A stretch of DNA of 26,357 bases from an uncultured Spirochaetales bacterium (GCA_934247875.1 CAKQJZ010000021.1:1-26357), one strand, 5' to 3'. Counted from the stretch's first letter, positions 1-8,049 are shown. Notes: generated from the letters alone by a model not told the origin. Made by a program: numbers and translations.

Positions 1-76
1 CTTCAGCTAAAAAACCGAAATTCCTCATATAAATAGCTCAAAACATCTGGTTTAATTATCTCATGCGTTTATTCTG
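1..76 (-). repeat. Left copy of a 76-bp terminal inverted repeat
   Basis: Bases 1-76 are the exact reverse complement of 26281-26356. Read outward (minus strand), the shared sequence begins CAGAATAAACGC at position 76 and runs off the window. The match stops at position 77, inside the coding region of the adjacent AAA-ATPase-like gene, so this is where unique sequence meets a repeat. The repeat supplies that gene's last six codons and stop. It may be the outer end of an insertion sequence or other multicopy element that continues beyond the contig, or only the k-mer overlap left by a de Bruijn assembler at a branching repeat (76 = k-1 for k = 77). No transposase is visible in the part present. 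Confidence 0.9.
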
Positions 77-583
77 AAGCACACCTCTCATCTCTTCAAC
101 ATTAGGGTTGTAGATATTAGAAGAAAGAAGCTTGTCGTATTCATCGATGAGAATAACAACCTTTGATTTCTTTGCTACGCTTTTTATCAATTCAGACCAT
201 GCATCGTAATATTCAGCATCTTTGTCAAATTTAACACCATATTCAAGTGATAGATTCTCAATTTCCTTTTTAAGGCTCTTCTTTAGCATCTCACCATCTG
301 TTGCATTGATATTCCCAAGGTCTATGTGAAATACAGGATACTCTTTCCAGTCATAGTCTGTGTCATAAATCTTCAGACCTTTGAAAAGCTCTTTCTTTCC
401 TTGAAATATTGCTTCAAGCGTTGAGATTGTCAGAGTCTTGCCGAAGCGGCGAGGACGAGAACAGAAGAAATATGTACCTTTGAGTTTAATAAGGTTATAA
501 AGAATGTCTGTCTTATCGACATAGATATAGTCATTGGTGATAAGATTCTCAAAAGATGGATTGCCTATCAATATGTTCTTCAT
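56..583 (-). pseudogene. AAA-ATPase-like protein, 3'-truncated at the repeat
   Basis: The 175 residues match the N-terminal half of the 'predicted AAA-ATPase' family (AAA-ATPase_like, often followed by a DUF1703 PD-(D/E)XK nuclease-like domain; full proteins are about 500-600 residues). The typical YVDKT start region is at 21-25, the Walker A variant RPRRFGKTL at 43-51 and Walker B ILIDEYDKLL at 144-153. The protein follows the family as far as RGVLQN, then ends KRMR-stop. The codons from Gln170 onward lie in the terminal repeat, so the C-terminal half is missing here. This is either disruption by an inserted element or a contig-end effect. No Shine-Dalgarno sequence is seen before the ATG, and a possible -10 (TATGCT, 595-600) lies very close to it, so translation may be leaderless. 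These genes are often multicopy; their cellular role is not established. Confidence 0.75.
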
Positions 584-623
584 ACATATAATTTAGCATA
601 AAAACGAAGTTATTCATATTAAT

Positions 624-657
624 AGCATATTGCGTCTTTATGTGTATGCTTTTTTTA
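624..657 (+). terminator. Hairpin with T-run, plus-strand orientation
   Basis: AGCATA (624-629) pairs with TATGCT (645-650), followed by seven T (651-657). As a terminator it works for plus-strand transcripts, although both flanking genes are on the minus strand, and the T-run overlaps the 3' end of the response regulator gene. On the minus strand the same stem is not followed by a clean U-run. It may block antisense transcription into the regulator operon. Confidence 0.35.
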
Positions 658-1392
658 TTCTTGCGCCATGCCTTCTCTGAACTCACGAGGAGAAAGGCCT
701 GTGAAGCGTCTGAAGATCTTTGTGAAGTATGAGGGGGTAGGGAAGCCGCAGCTATCAGCGACTTCGCCGATGTTGAGCGTCGTGTTCTTTAAAAGTTTCG
801 CAGCTTTATTTAGTCTGTAGCTATTTAAGTATTGAAGAAAGTTGATTCCAGCTTCCTCTCGAAATAGAGAAGAGAGATGGTTTTCACTCATTCTGGTGTA
901 TTCTGCAACTTCAAGAAGTCCGATTTGCTGAGAATAATGATCCTTAATGAATTCAATAGCCATGTTTATATAGTGGTTCTGAACTGAGTCTGGCAGTTCA
1001 AAGAGGTCCTCTTCTTCTCCTCCTCTTTCTTCTATTCGTTCAATGGCTTTTTTGAGTGATGCAATCAGCTCATCATTATCTATTGGTTTTTCCATATAGT
1101 TTATTACGCCAAGCTGGATTGCCTGCTTTGTGTATTTGAAGTCTGTATGCCCTGAGAGGATTATAGCAAAAGGGCCTGGAGTATGAGAGAGCATAGAAAG
1201 TCCATCCTGTCCAGGAAGGCGTATGTCTGTCACTATGATATCTGGAGACAGTTCTTTTATTATGTTCTCTCCAGTGATGCCATTATCTGCTGTTGCTATG
1301 ACTTCAAGGTTCAGCTCCTTCCAAGGTATAGATATCTTGAGCTCTTCAAGTGTTATTATTTCATCTTCAACAAGTATTACTTTATAACTCAT
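655..1392 (-). CDS. YesN-type response regulator with AraC-family DNA-binding domain
   Basis: The 245-residue protein has an N-terminal receiver domain (about 3-120) and a C-terminal AraC/XylS double helix-turn-helix domain (about 140-240). Receiver landmarks are the acidic pair E9/D10, phosphoacceptor D56 in VTDIRLPG, and K102 in YMEKP. The second helix-turn-helix carries the family signature around ADSCGFPTPSYFTKIFRR. Its ATG overlaps the stop of the upstream kinase gene by 11 bases, so the two are translationally coupled. YesMN-type pairs usually control carbohydrate or oligosaccharide uptake genes by direct DNA binding. The co-directional neighbour here is an MFS transporter, the most likely target by position (inference). 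Confidence 0.9.
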   Translation of the reverse strand: MSYKVILVEDEIITLEELKISIPWKELNLEVIATADNGITGENIIKELSPDIIVTDIRLPGQDGLSMLSHTPGPFAIILSGHTDFKYTKQAIQLGVINYMEKPIDNDELIASLKKAIERIEERGGEEEDLFELPDSVQNHYINMAIEFIKDHYSQQIGLLEVAEYTRMSENHLSSLFREEAGINFLQYLNSYRLNKAAKLLKNTTLNIGEVADSCGFPTPSYFTKIFRRFTGLSPREFREGMAQE

Positions 1393-3112
1393 CGATTTCC
1401 TCCATCGGGAATGAGATAGAGATCAGAGTTCCTTCTCCTATTTTGCTGTTTATTGAGAATTTGAGCTCATCGCCATACTTCATCTCTAAGCGTCTATAAA
1501 CATTATACATTCCAACGTGCTCAGAGCGTGCAAGCATCTTCATATTATTCTCTAGCGGAGATGAATCAAAACCAACTCCGTTATCTTCTACTTCTATATA
1601 TATGAATCTATCATCATTTCTTACTCTAATCTCAATATACCCAGGTTCAGTCTTTGGCTCTAAGCCATGGATTATTGCATTTTCGACAAATGGCTGAATG
1701 ATTAAGCGAGGCGCCATTTCATCAAGTGTTTCCTCGTCGCAAATTATCCTATATGAAATCTTGTCTTTGAATCTGATCTTCTGAATCATCAAGTAGCTCT
1801 CTGTAAGCTCTAAGCTCTCTCTTATAGTGCACTCGCCGCTATGGTTCTTAAGTGCATTTCGAAGAAGATATGAGAGTTTTATCGATATAGTGTAGATTTC
1901 ATCTTCATGGTGAAGGGATGCAAGTGCTTTGATAGTATTGAGTGTATTGAAGAGAAAATGAGGGTTGAGCTGCTGCTCAAGCTCTTTTCTCTCAGCTTCT
2001 CTGAGTTTCTCTTCTTCCTCTCTAGTAATGTCTATAAGCTCCTTTAAGCGTATAGTCATAGAGTTGAATGAATCAGCTAGCGCTGAGAACTCTTCAATCT
2101 CGCTCCTGCCTAAAGTCTTTTTGTCGATTGATGCCGATAAGTTGCCACTTGCTACGCTCTTCATTGAGCCAGATATCTCGCTTATGCGCTTTGATATTGA
2201 CCTTGAGAATGCAAATGCGAATATCAAAGAGATGAGTATGCCTATTGTCAGTACGCCTACAACCATCAGTATCAGCTTGGTCTGTGATGTCTGATAAGCA
2301 GATGCATCTATAGTGCCTTCAAGCTGGAATGAATTCTCCAGGAGTGGTAGAGAAGGGTATGTATAGACTCTGTCTTTTGATGAGAAGCGCTGCGTATATA
2401 GCGCTTGATAAGGCTGCAGCAGATCTAGTGAGACATATGTTGTGTTATCTACAAGCACTTCGCTTGAAAAGAGCGATAATTTATATAGCACTGAAACAAG
2501 AGTATCTGTATATATGTCGATAATGACAAAACCAAGGTTCTGGCCATCTTTGTTTTTGACGCTTCTCATAAGTGTTGCAAATATGGCTTTGCCATCTTCA
2601 TTGGTCTTACCTTGCTGGAGCATTATCAAAGTGCTTTTGTCATCACTCATTCTTCTCATTGAGTAGAAGATTGAGTTCTGGTTCCACTCATTTGAGTTGA
2701 TTCTGAGGTCATATAGCTCAGGAAACACATGAGTTGAAAGACGTACTTTGCCGCTTGTTGATACTATAGAAGCTTCAGCTAGCTTCTCTTCTCCTGCCAT
2801 AGCAGAGTAGAGCGCGAAGTAAGCTTTCTTGCTTAGCTCTGTCTTATCAAGTTCATCTTCGCCGAGTACGCTCTGAATGCTCTCATCAGCTGATATTTCA
2901 TATATGATGTGCTTATATTTCAGAAATAGATCTTCTATCTCATTTCTATTGGCATTAAGCGTTGTCAGAGCTTGCTCTTCAAATACCTTTGAAAGGTCTC
3001 TTGTGTTGTAGTAGATAAGTGTTGATACAACTATTATGAGAGGGATTATCATGACAATCAGAAAGTAGGTTATAAGCCTAGTGAAGATTGTAATCGGACC
3101 TTTTTCTCTCAT
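1382..3112 (-). CDS. YesM-type sensor histidine kinase
   Basis: This 576-residue membrane kinase has TM1 at about 11-34, a roughly 240-residue extracytoplasmic sensor region (Cache-like by position and length), TM2 at about 280-302, a HAMP linker (about 303-360), a short coiled coil rich in E/K/R (361-382), the LytS/YesM-type His_kinase domain with phosphoacceptor H385 in QLNPHFLFNTLN, and a HATPase_c domain with IIQPFVENAIIHG (N box) and DNGVGF (G1). It phosphorylates the regulator encoded directly downstream, whose start codon lies inside its last codons. The ATG has no clear Shine-Dalgarno sequence, and the 37-base gap upstream contains two AGCGTTAA direct repeats. The ligand is unknown. 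Confidence 0.9.
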   Translation of the reverse strand: MREKGPITIFTRLITYFLIVMIIPLIIVVSTLIYYNTRDLSKVFEEQALTTLNANRNEIEDLFLKYKHIIYEISADESIQSVLGEDELDKTELSKKAYFALYSAMAGEEKLAEASIVSTSGKVRLSTHVFPELYDLRINSNEWNQNSIFYSMRRMSDDKSTLIMLQQGKTNEDGKAIFATLMRSVKNKDGQNLGFVIIDIYTDTLVSVLYKLSLFSSEVLVDNTTYVSLDLLQPYQALYTQRFSSKDRVYTYPSLPLLENSFQLEGTIDASAYQTSQTKLILMVVGVLTIGILISLIFAFAFSRSISKRISEISGSMKSVASGNLSASIDKKTLGRSEIEEFSALADSFNSMTIRLKELIDITREEEEKLREAERKELEQQLNPHFLFNTLNTIKALASLHHEDEIYTISIKLSYLLRNALKNHSGECTIRESLELTESYLMIQKIRFKDKISYRIICDEETLDEMAPRLIIQPFVENAIIHGLEPKTEPGYIEIRVRNDDRFIYIEVEDNGVGFDSSPLENNMKMLARSEHVGMYNVYRRLEMKYGDELKFSINSKIGEGTLISISFPMEEIDEL

Positions 3113-3122
3113 AAAGGTTATT

Positions 3123-3148
3123 TTAACGCTTTGAAGGGGCTTAACGCT
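3123..3148 (-). promoter_or_regulatory. AGCGTTAA direct repeat before the kinase gene
   Basis: On the minus strand AGCGTTAA occurs at 3148-3141 and again at 3130-3123, 18 bp apart, in the short gap between the MFS gene and the kinase gene. AraC-family regulators often bind direct repeats of roughly this spacing, so this could be a site for the regulator encoded in the same cluster. It is only two short repeats, so chance is possible. Confidence 0.25.
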
Positions 3149-3149
3149 A

Positions 3150-4205
3150 TTATTTTCTCACCTTAATCGTAGCTGCATATGCACTGTTGCATAGGCCTAG
3201 AATAGCTGAGAGCGTGAATAGTGTCTCAATTCCGGTCTTTTGCCATATAAGGCCACCAAAGAGTGCAATGATTATAGAAATCAGATGATTGACTGAAATA
3301 CCTGTGTTGATTGTTGCTCTGACTTCTTCTTGGTTATCTGATATATCCTGGACATAGACATTTGATGCCATTGAAGCAAGTGAGATGATTGAGTCCAGGA
3401 TATAATTAACGCAACATACTATGAATGCGATATGCATTGGGAAAATATGGTGTGCAAAGCCATAGAAGAAACAAACGACTACAAGGATGATTGTGTCTGA
3501 AACCATTACGATCTTGTATCCGATCTTATCAATAAGCCTTCCAACAAGAGGTGCAATGAAGAAGCAAAGGAGTGCTGAAATAGTAAACAATAAGCTTATA
3601 ATGCTTGCATCAGCACCATAGAAAAGAATCAGAACATATGGGCCGAATGTGAAGAAGATCTGCTTTCTAGCTCCATAGAAGATTTCGAGCATGTAGTATT
3701 TTGTGTATTTCTTTCTGAAATAGAAACGCTTCTTGCTTGCATCAGGTCTGTTGTTGCCTTTAAGCGTGAACGATGAAATAGCACTGAGAGTGAGAATGAG
3801 TGCGGAGATTATGAATATGATTCTGAATGATTTCTCTGTGCTTGGGATTATAAGAAAGAGCACTGTAACTACTATGAAGCCAAAGATGTTGCCGAAGTTA
3901 GAGAGTGCATTCTGTATTCCAAGTGCTTCGCCGCCGTGCCCTTTCTTCGCATAATCAAGGCATAGCGTATTCTTCATGCCTAGCTGGATATGCTCTCCAG
4001 TTGAGTAGATGAATATTGCAAATATTACAAGAATCTTAGATGCAGGAACAGAAGCAAGTGCAACTATGCCTATAATCATGATAATGCTTGCAAGCTTGAA
4101 GATGCGTTCAGCTGATAGCGAGTATAGCAGTGCGATTATGAAAATCAGCAAGAATCCAGGAAGCTCTCTGAAGAACTCCAAGAGCCCTCTATCAAACTCT
4201 CCCAT
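3150..4205 (-). CDS. Major facilitator superfamily transporter (start uncertain)
   Basis: The predicted protein is very hydrophobic with about ten or eleven membrane helices. It has the MFS cytoplasmic-loop motif FIAPLVGRLIDKIGYKIV between helices of the second half, and a soluble central loop rich in Lys/Arg (about 150-170). From the ATG at 4205 it has 351 residues and lacks the first helix. The same frame stays open upstream to about 4331 and encodes a convincing first helix (ending near AFIVSLLTIGLSYGLYK), so the functional protein is probably about 393 residues. No start codon exists in that frame; the well-placed ATG is one base out of frame (see the adjacent entry). The substrate cannot be told from sequence. 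The gene lies 37 bases upstream of a YesM/YesN pair and probably forms one transcription unit with it. Confidence 0.75.
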   Translation of the reverse strand: MGEFDRGLLEFFRELPGFLLIFIIALLYSLSAERIFKLASIIMIIGIVALASVPASKILVIFAIFIYSTGEHIQLGMKNTLCLDYAKKGHGGEALGIQNALSNFGNIFGFIVVTVLFLIIPSTEKSFRIIFIISALILTLSAISSFTLKGNNRPDASKKRFYFRKKYTKYYMLEIFYGARKQIFFTFGPYVLILFYGADASIISLLFTISALLCFFIAPLVGRLIDKIGYKIVMVSDTIILVVVCFFYGFAHHIFPMHIAFIVCCVNYILDSIISLASMASNVYVQDISDNQEEVRATINTGISVNHLISIIIALFGGLIWQKTGIETLFTLSAILGLCNSAYAATIKVRK

Positions 4206-4343
4206 TTTGACTACTTCTGCAAGATAGTTGTCTAGAATTCCTTTATAGAGACCATAAGATAGTCCAATAGTCAGAAGCGAAACTATGAATGCTTTATATG
4301 GTGATTCTTTACGGAAGATTTCGTTGATTTCATTTTTTCCTCG
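4206..4343 (-). other. Out-of-frame 5' end of the MFS gene (start plus first helix)
   Basis: On the minus strand GAGG (4342-4339) lies five bases before an ATG at 4333-4331, an ideal start. Read from that ATG, translation stops after 16 codons. Read one base shifted, from GAA at 4331, the frame runs 42 codons without a stop straight into the MFS protein and encodes a typical cytoplasmic start and first transmembrane helix. Inserting one G after the ATG (ATGGAA) would restore a normal gene. The simplest explanations are a recent one-base deletion, phase-variable or slipped translation, or a sequencing error. Confidence 0.7.
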
Positions 4344-4430
4344 ATGCCAATTGTAGCTGATAAAGTATTATTTCCCAATAAGACAAAAGGATAAAGACAT
4401 TAATTCAGAATGTACAACTTTATTAAGTGG

Positions 4431-4458
4431 TGTTAATGTTTGAAGTATATGGTATAAT
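4431..4458 (+). promoter_or_regulatory. Extended -10 promoter for asd
   Basis: A perfect TATAAT (4453-4458) is preceded by TG-N (4450-4452), giving an extended -10 element. The -35 region is weak (TGTTAA, 4431-4436, spacer 16). Transcription would begin near 4465, giving an untranslated leader of about 105 bases before asd. Confidence 0.6.
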
Positions 4459-4512
4459 GTTACTATAAAAACAGAATGTATAAAACTATAACAAATTCTT
4501 AGCAAAGTACTT

Positions 4513-4543
4513 GCATATGATAGGGGTTTTGAATATCATACGC
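4513..4543 (+). promoter_or_regulatory. Hairpin in the asd leader
   Basis: GCATATGATA (4513-4522) pairs with TATCATACGC (4534-4543) with one A/C mismatch and an 11-base loop of G4T4GAA. It is not followed by a U-run, so it is not a terminator. It ends 28 bases before the likely asd start and could affect mRNA stability or translation. It does not resemble a lysine or SAM riboswitch that I can recognise. Confidence 0.35.
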
Positions 4544-4571
4544 TTAGTTTTGATAAAGGGTAGTGACGTCG

Positions 4572-5594
4572 ATGGATAATAAGAAAATTAAAGTCGCAGT
4601 TATTGGTGCTACTGGTGCAGTAGGTCAGGTTTTTATGTGGATGCTTTCAGACCACCCATGGTTTGATCTCAGCTATGTTACAGCTTCTGCTGCTAGAATA
4701 GGACAGAGATACGCTGCAACTGTCCATTGGGTAATGCCATTTGAGATGCCAGAGCGCATTAAGGATATGGAAGTCAAAGAGTTCTCTTTCTCTAAGATGA
4801 AGGAAGAGGGTGTACAGATTGTATTCTCAGCACTTCCAGCTGCAGTTGCTCAGGAAGCAGAGCCACAGCTCAGAGCTAATGGCTTCTATGTATTCTCAAA
4901 TGCTGCTGCTATGAGATATGACTCAAATGTTCCAATTCTCATTCCAGATGCAAATGTTGAGCAGCTCGATCTGATTCGCGAGCAGGGCTATCCTCAGACA
5001 GGTTTCTGCGTAACTAACGCAAACTGCGTAACAACTGGTCTCGCTGTTGCACTCGCTCCTCTGAGACAGTTTGGCATTAAGACTATTACAATCAACAGCT
5101 ATCAGTCAGTTTCTGGTGCTGGATATCCAGGTCTTTCTTCTTTTGATATCACAGATAACTGTATCCCATTCATCAAGGGTGAAGAGGAAAAGATTGAGAA
5201 GGAAGTAAAGAAGATTCTCTCTATTGACCCTGAAGTATTTGCATATACAGTTCGTGTTCCAGTTATGTTTGGACACTTGGAGACAGTATGGCTTGACTTT
5301 GAAAAGGATGTTGAGAGAGAAGATATCATCAAAGCCTGGGCAGATTTCAAAGAGGTACAGGATCTTCCATCTACTCCAGAGCAGGCAGTTGTTTACTCAG
5401 ATGAGCCAACATTCCCACAGCCTAAATATGCATTCTGGGGCAATCCAAAGGGAATGGTTGTTTACACAGGCCGCTTAAAGAAGAAGAATGGCAAGATTGG
5501 ATTCTGCCTCCTAGTCAACAACATTGTTAAGGGTGCTGCAGGTGGTTCAATCCAGAACGCTGAAGCATTTGTTTCAAGATACGGTCTTAGATAA
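4572..5594 (+). CDS. asd: Aspartate-semialdehyde dehydrogenase (archaeal/fungal type)
   Basis: It reduces L-aspartyl-4-phosphate to L-aspartate 4-semialdehyde with NADPH, at the branch to lysine/diaminopimelate, threonine and methionine. An NADP-binding Rossmann fold opens the protein (VAVIGATGAVGQ). Counting from a GTG at 4563, the nucleophile is C155 in NANCVTTGL, the substrate-binding arginine R231 and the catalytic His H238 lie in RVPVMFGHLE, and QSVSGAGYPG matches the family. Length (340 residues) and motif spacing fit the archaeal/yeast form rather than E. coli Asd. I chose the ATG at 4572 because AAGGG (4556-4560) is 11 bases before it but only 2 before the GTG at 4563. It has its own promoter and terminator, so it appears monocistronic. 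Confidence 0.93.
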   Translation: MDNKKIKVAVIGATGAVGQVFMWMLSDHPWFDLSYVTASAARIGQRYAATVHWVMPFEMPERIKDMEVKEFSFSKMKEEGVQIVFSALPAAVAQEAEPQLRANGFYVFSNAAAMRYDSNVPILIPDANVEQLDLIREQGYPQTGFCVTNANCVTTGLAVALAPLRQFGIKTITINSYQSVSGAGYPGLSSFDITDNCIPFIKGEEEKIEKEVKKILSIDPEVFAYTVRVPVMFGHLETVWLDFEKDVEREDIIKAWADFKEVQDLPSTPEQAVVYSDEPTFPQPKYAFWGNPKGMVVYTGRLKKKNGKIGFCLLVNNIVKGAAGGSIQNAEAFVSRYGLR

Positions 5595-5605
5595 GACTAA
5601 GCTAT

Positions 5606-5638
5606 AAACGGTGTTGCAATGAGCTTCACCGTTTTTTT
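5606..5638 (+). terminator. Rho-independent terminator of asd
   Basis: AAACGGTG (5606-5613) pairs with CACCGTTT (5627-5634), and the stem runs into a continuous T tract (5632-5639). It lies 12 bases after the asd stop. Confidence 0.85.
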
Positions 5639-5732
5639 TGTCTTAATGTGAGTCAACTTCGAATTTAGAGGGCCCAAAGCAATGCTTTTTTGAAACCTGC
5701 AAATAGAAGTGAAAGCTATTAGAGGAGCACAT

Positions 5733-5945
5733 ATGAGCAAATATAATGCGCTTTGGGCATATGTTCAGAAAAGCGATAAGCCTCAATTGACATTGACATT
5801 CAATGAAATCAGTCAGATTGCTGGTGTACCCATAGATCACTCTTTTCTGAGCTATAAGAAAGAACTCTCTGATTATGGATATGAGGTTGTGAAAATCTCA
5901 ATGAAGGCACAGACAGTGCTTTTTTCCAAGATGCCAAAGGCATGA
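5733..5945 (+). CDS. Conserved small protein (DUF7662-like), function unknown
   Basis: This 70-residue protein starts MSKYNALWAYVQK and contains LTFNEISQIAGVPIDHSFL, then YKKELSDYGYEVVKISMKAQTVLF. I recognise this layout as a small protein widespread in Firmicutes and some spirochaetes, possibly the one catalogued as DUF7662 (name from memory); no function is established. The ATG at 5733 is preferred over the in-frame ATG at 5709 because AGAGGAG ends six bases before it and homologues begin at MSKY. The compact helix-rich sequence with the conserved 'IAGVPIDHSFLxYKKEL' segment suggests a small nucleic-acid- or protein-binding module (inference). It lies after the asd terminator and converges on the U32 gene 22 bases away. 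Confidence 0.75.
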   Translation: MSKYNALWAYVQKSDKPQLTLTFNEISQIAGVPIDHSFLSYKKELSDYGYEVVKISMKAQTVLFSKMPKA

Positions 5946-5967
5946 GAGGAAGAGCTTATCTGTTCAA

Positions 5968-7977
5968 TTATTCATCTTTGCAAATGACACTTTGGCAATT
6001 ATCTACATATGCAATGTAGTTGTTGCCGTTTTGTGAGAGCTTGAAGCTATAGTGGCGCTTGCAGTCTTTGCAATCAAGTCCAAGTCCATCATGGCGGTAG
6101 CATGCACGTGATATAAAGAGTGGAGGAGTGAAGTCATTCACTAGCGTTGGCGTAAATGGCCAAGGTTTCTCGTATTTGCTTCTCTCTAACCATAAGTATC
6201 CACCGATGAACGATGGAATTATAGACATCAGTAGCTCAGCAGCTTCTCTATTTGATAGATATAGATAGATATCTGCAAAGTATTCAAACTCTTTATGGTC
6301 TCTTGCAAAGCTTATCTGGGATATATTATTCAGTCCTATTCTTACGTTCTGCTTGCCTTTGAGTTTGTCATCAAGTTCTTTGTATAGAGTTTCTTCTGAG
6401 TAAGTGACAGGAGGAAGAGTATAGTACTCATAGCTATCTATGATTACGCCATCAAGATTCCATGGAATATTGCCTTTTGAGAGCTTTTTCCTCTCTGGAA
6501 GAGTCTTGCTCTCTTTGTTTTCAATACTTATAGTGTACTTTCTGAAATCTTCTGGAGCTTTATAGTTTTCAAGGTATTCTCGTCTTATTCTCTTCAGTTC
6601 ACTTGGCTTTATGTAAGGAGATGAGAATGAAGAACTGTTCTTAATCTCAACTACATGTGGTTCAAAAGACGATGTGCCGCTTTGACTGAATATGCGCATG
6701 ATAGCACTTTCAAATCCATTATTATTTGCTTCTTCTATAGTTGTCTTATACGAGATTCCATTTACTATTAGTCCTTCATCTTTAATCTCGATTGAGATAT
6801 CAAGCAGAGATTTTGAAAGCGGAATGTCCAAAGACGGAGCTTTTTCATTAAGCGCTGAGTCTGAGATTCTGTATATGTCGCTATCTTTTGGTATTGTCTT
6901 TCCTTCAATGTTCTTCAAAAGGACATATTCTCCATCTTGATTCAGTACCTTTGCGCTGAACTTATAAGGAGTAGGAGAAGATAGGATCATAAGTCCATCT
7001 CTATCTTTTATCTTATAGTCACTCTTGATTTCGATTCTTGTTCTGTCTGCTGCAATAACGTGGCCGACTTTTTCCCCGATGTGGCCTGTATAAGCGCCAG
7101 TAGTGAGTCTTTTGTGCCCTGGGCCTGCACCTTCAAGATAGCCACTTGATGCTTTTCTTGAGAAAGAGCACTGAAGCGGATGAATTAAATCTCTCTCATC
7201 TTTACCATCCAGAATAGCTCTGTAGTAGCTTGCTGCAGCAGCGACATATTCATTGCCTTTGAGTCTGCCTTCGACTTTCAAGCTATCTATTCCTATCTCA
7301 TCTAAGCGTTTTACAAGCTCTCCAGCTCTCATATCACAAAGAGAGAATGGATATATGTTCTCGCCACTCTCTTTGTCTTTGAAGTATGTTCTGCATATCT
7401 GGGCGCATTCGCCTTCGTTTGCAGAGCGTCCTGTTATTATGTGGCTTGCCATGCATAGCCCTGAAAACCCATAGCAGAGCGCACCATGAATGAAGACTTT
7501 GAGTTCAATGTCTCTACATGCTTTTCTGATTTCTTCAATCTCTTTCAGCGTCAGTTCTCGTGATAGCACTACACGCTCAAAGCCTAGAGCTTTAAGTTCT
7601 TTTACTCCGTTTATTGTATGTACAGCTAGCTGTGTCGATCCATGAAGAGGAAGAGTAGGAAACTCTTTCTTGATTAAGTTGATTATGCCTAAATCCTGAA
7701 CAATGATTCCATCTGGCTTATATGGCTCAATCAGCTTCAAAAGCTCATAAGCTCTCTCAAGTTCAAGGTCGTCAACAAGTGTGTTTATTGTTATGTAATA
7801 TTTCTTATTATTGTCTTTAGCTAGCTTATTAATCTTTGATAAATCTTCTAGAGAGAAGTTTCCAGCTCCTTTTCGAGCAGAGAACTCTTTTAGACCAAAG
7901 TATATAGCATCAGCACCTCGTTTAAATGCTATGATTCCGTTCTCTAATTTTCCAGCTGGCAGTGCAAGTTCAATCAT
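5968..7977 (-). CDS. rlhA: U32-family protein, RlhA-like (23S rRNA C2501 hydroxylation)
   Basis: The 669-residue protein carries the U32 signature FIHGALCYGFSGLCMAS (163-179). Cysteines C168, C175, C191 and C195 fit the four iron-sulfur ligands of this family. E. coli RlhA (about 650 residues) is the closest size match and is needed for 5-hydroxycytidine at 23S rRNA position 2501; TrhP-type relatives act on tRNA and are shorter. The central and C-terminal parts match the long U32 form with the extra beta-rich (DUF3656-like) region. The far C-terminus has a second cysteine cluster, C626, C636-x2-C639, C661 and C666, which could bind a metal. The old label 'peptidase/collagenase' is not supported for this subgroup. 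The gene is monocistronic and divergent from pckG. Confidence 0.8.
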   Translation of the reverse strand: MIELALPAGKLENGIIAFKRGADAIYFGLKEFSARKGAGNFSLEDLSKINKLAKDNNKKYYITINTLVDDLELERAYELLKLIEPYKPDGIIVQDLGIINLIKKEFPTLPLHGSTQLAVHTINGVKELKALGFERVVLSRELTLKEIEEIRKACRDIELKVFIHGALCYGFSGLCMASHIITGRSANEGECAQICRTYFKDKESGENIYPFSLCDMRAGELVKRLDEIGIDSLKVEGRLKGNEYVAAAASYYRAILDGKDERDLIHPLQCSFSRKASSGYLEGAGPGHKRLTTGAYTGHIGEKVGHVIAADRTRIEIKSDYKIKDRDGLMILSSPTPYKFSAKVLNQDGEYVLLKNIEGKTIPKDSDIYRISDSALNEKAPSLDIPLSKSLLDISIEIKDEGLIVNGISYKTTIEEANNNGFESAIMRIFSQSGTSSFEPHVVEIKNSSSFSSPYIKPSELKRIRREYLENYKAPEDFRKYTISIENKESKTLPERKKLSKGNIPWNLDGVIIDSYEYYTLPPVTYSEETLYKELDDKLKGKQNVRIGLNNISQISFARDHKEFEYFADIYLYLSNREAAELLMSIIPSFIGGYLWLERSKYEKPWPFTPTLVNDFTPPLFISRACYRHDGLGLDCKDCKRHYSFKLSQNGNNYIAYVDNCQSVICKDE

Positions 7978-8049
7978 GCGGTTACTATACCATATTCCAA
8001 TGAGTAATAGAAAGGCTTATCTCTGATGAGAAAAAGAATTGGATAAATC

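Noticed and set aside
1183..1419. Plus-strand ORFs opposite the response-regulator and kinase genes (also 1965-2294, 2329-2523, 2442-2666)
   Set aside because: They are antisense to well-supported signalling genes, have no ribosome sites and encode low-complexity sequences typical of shadow frames.
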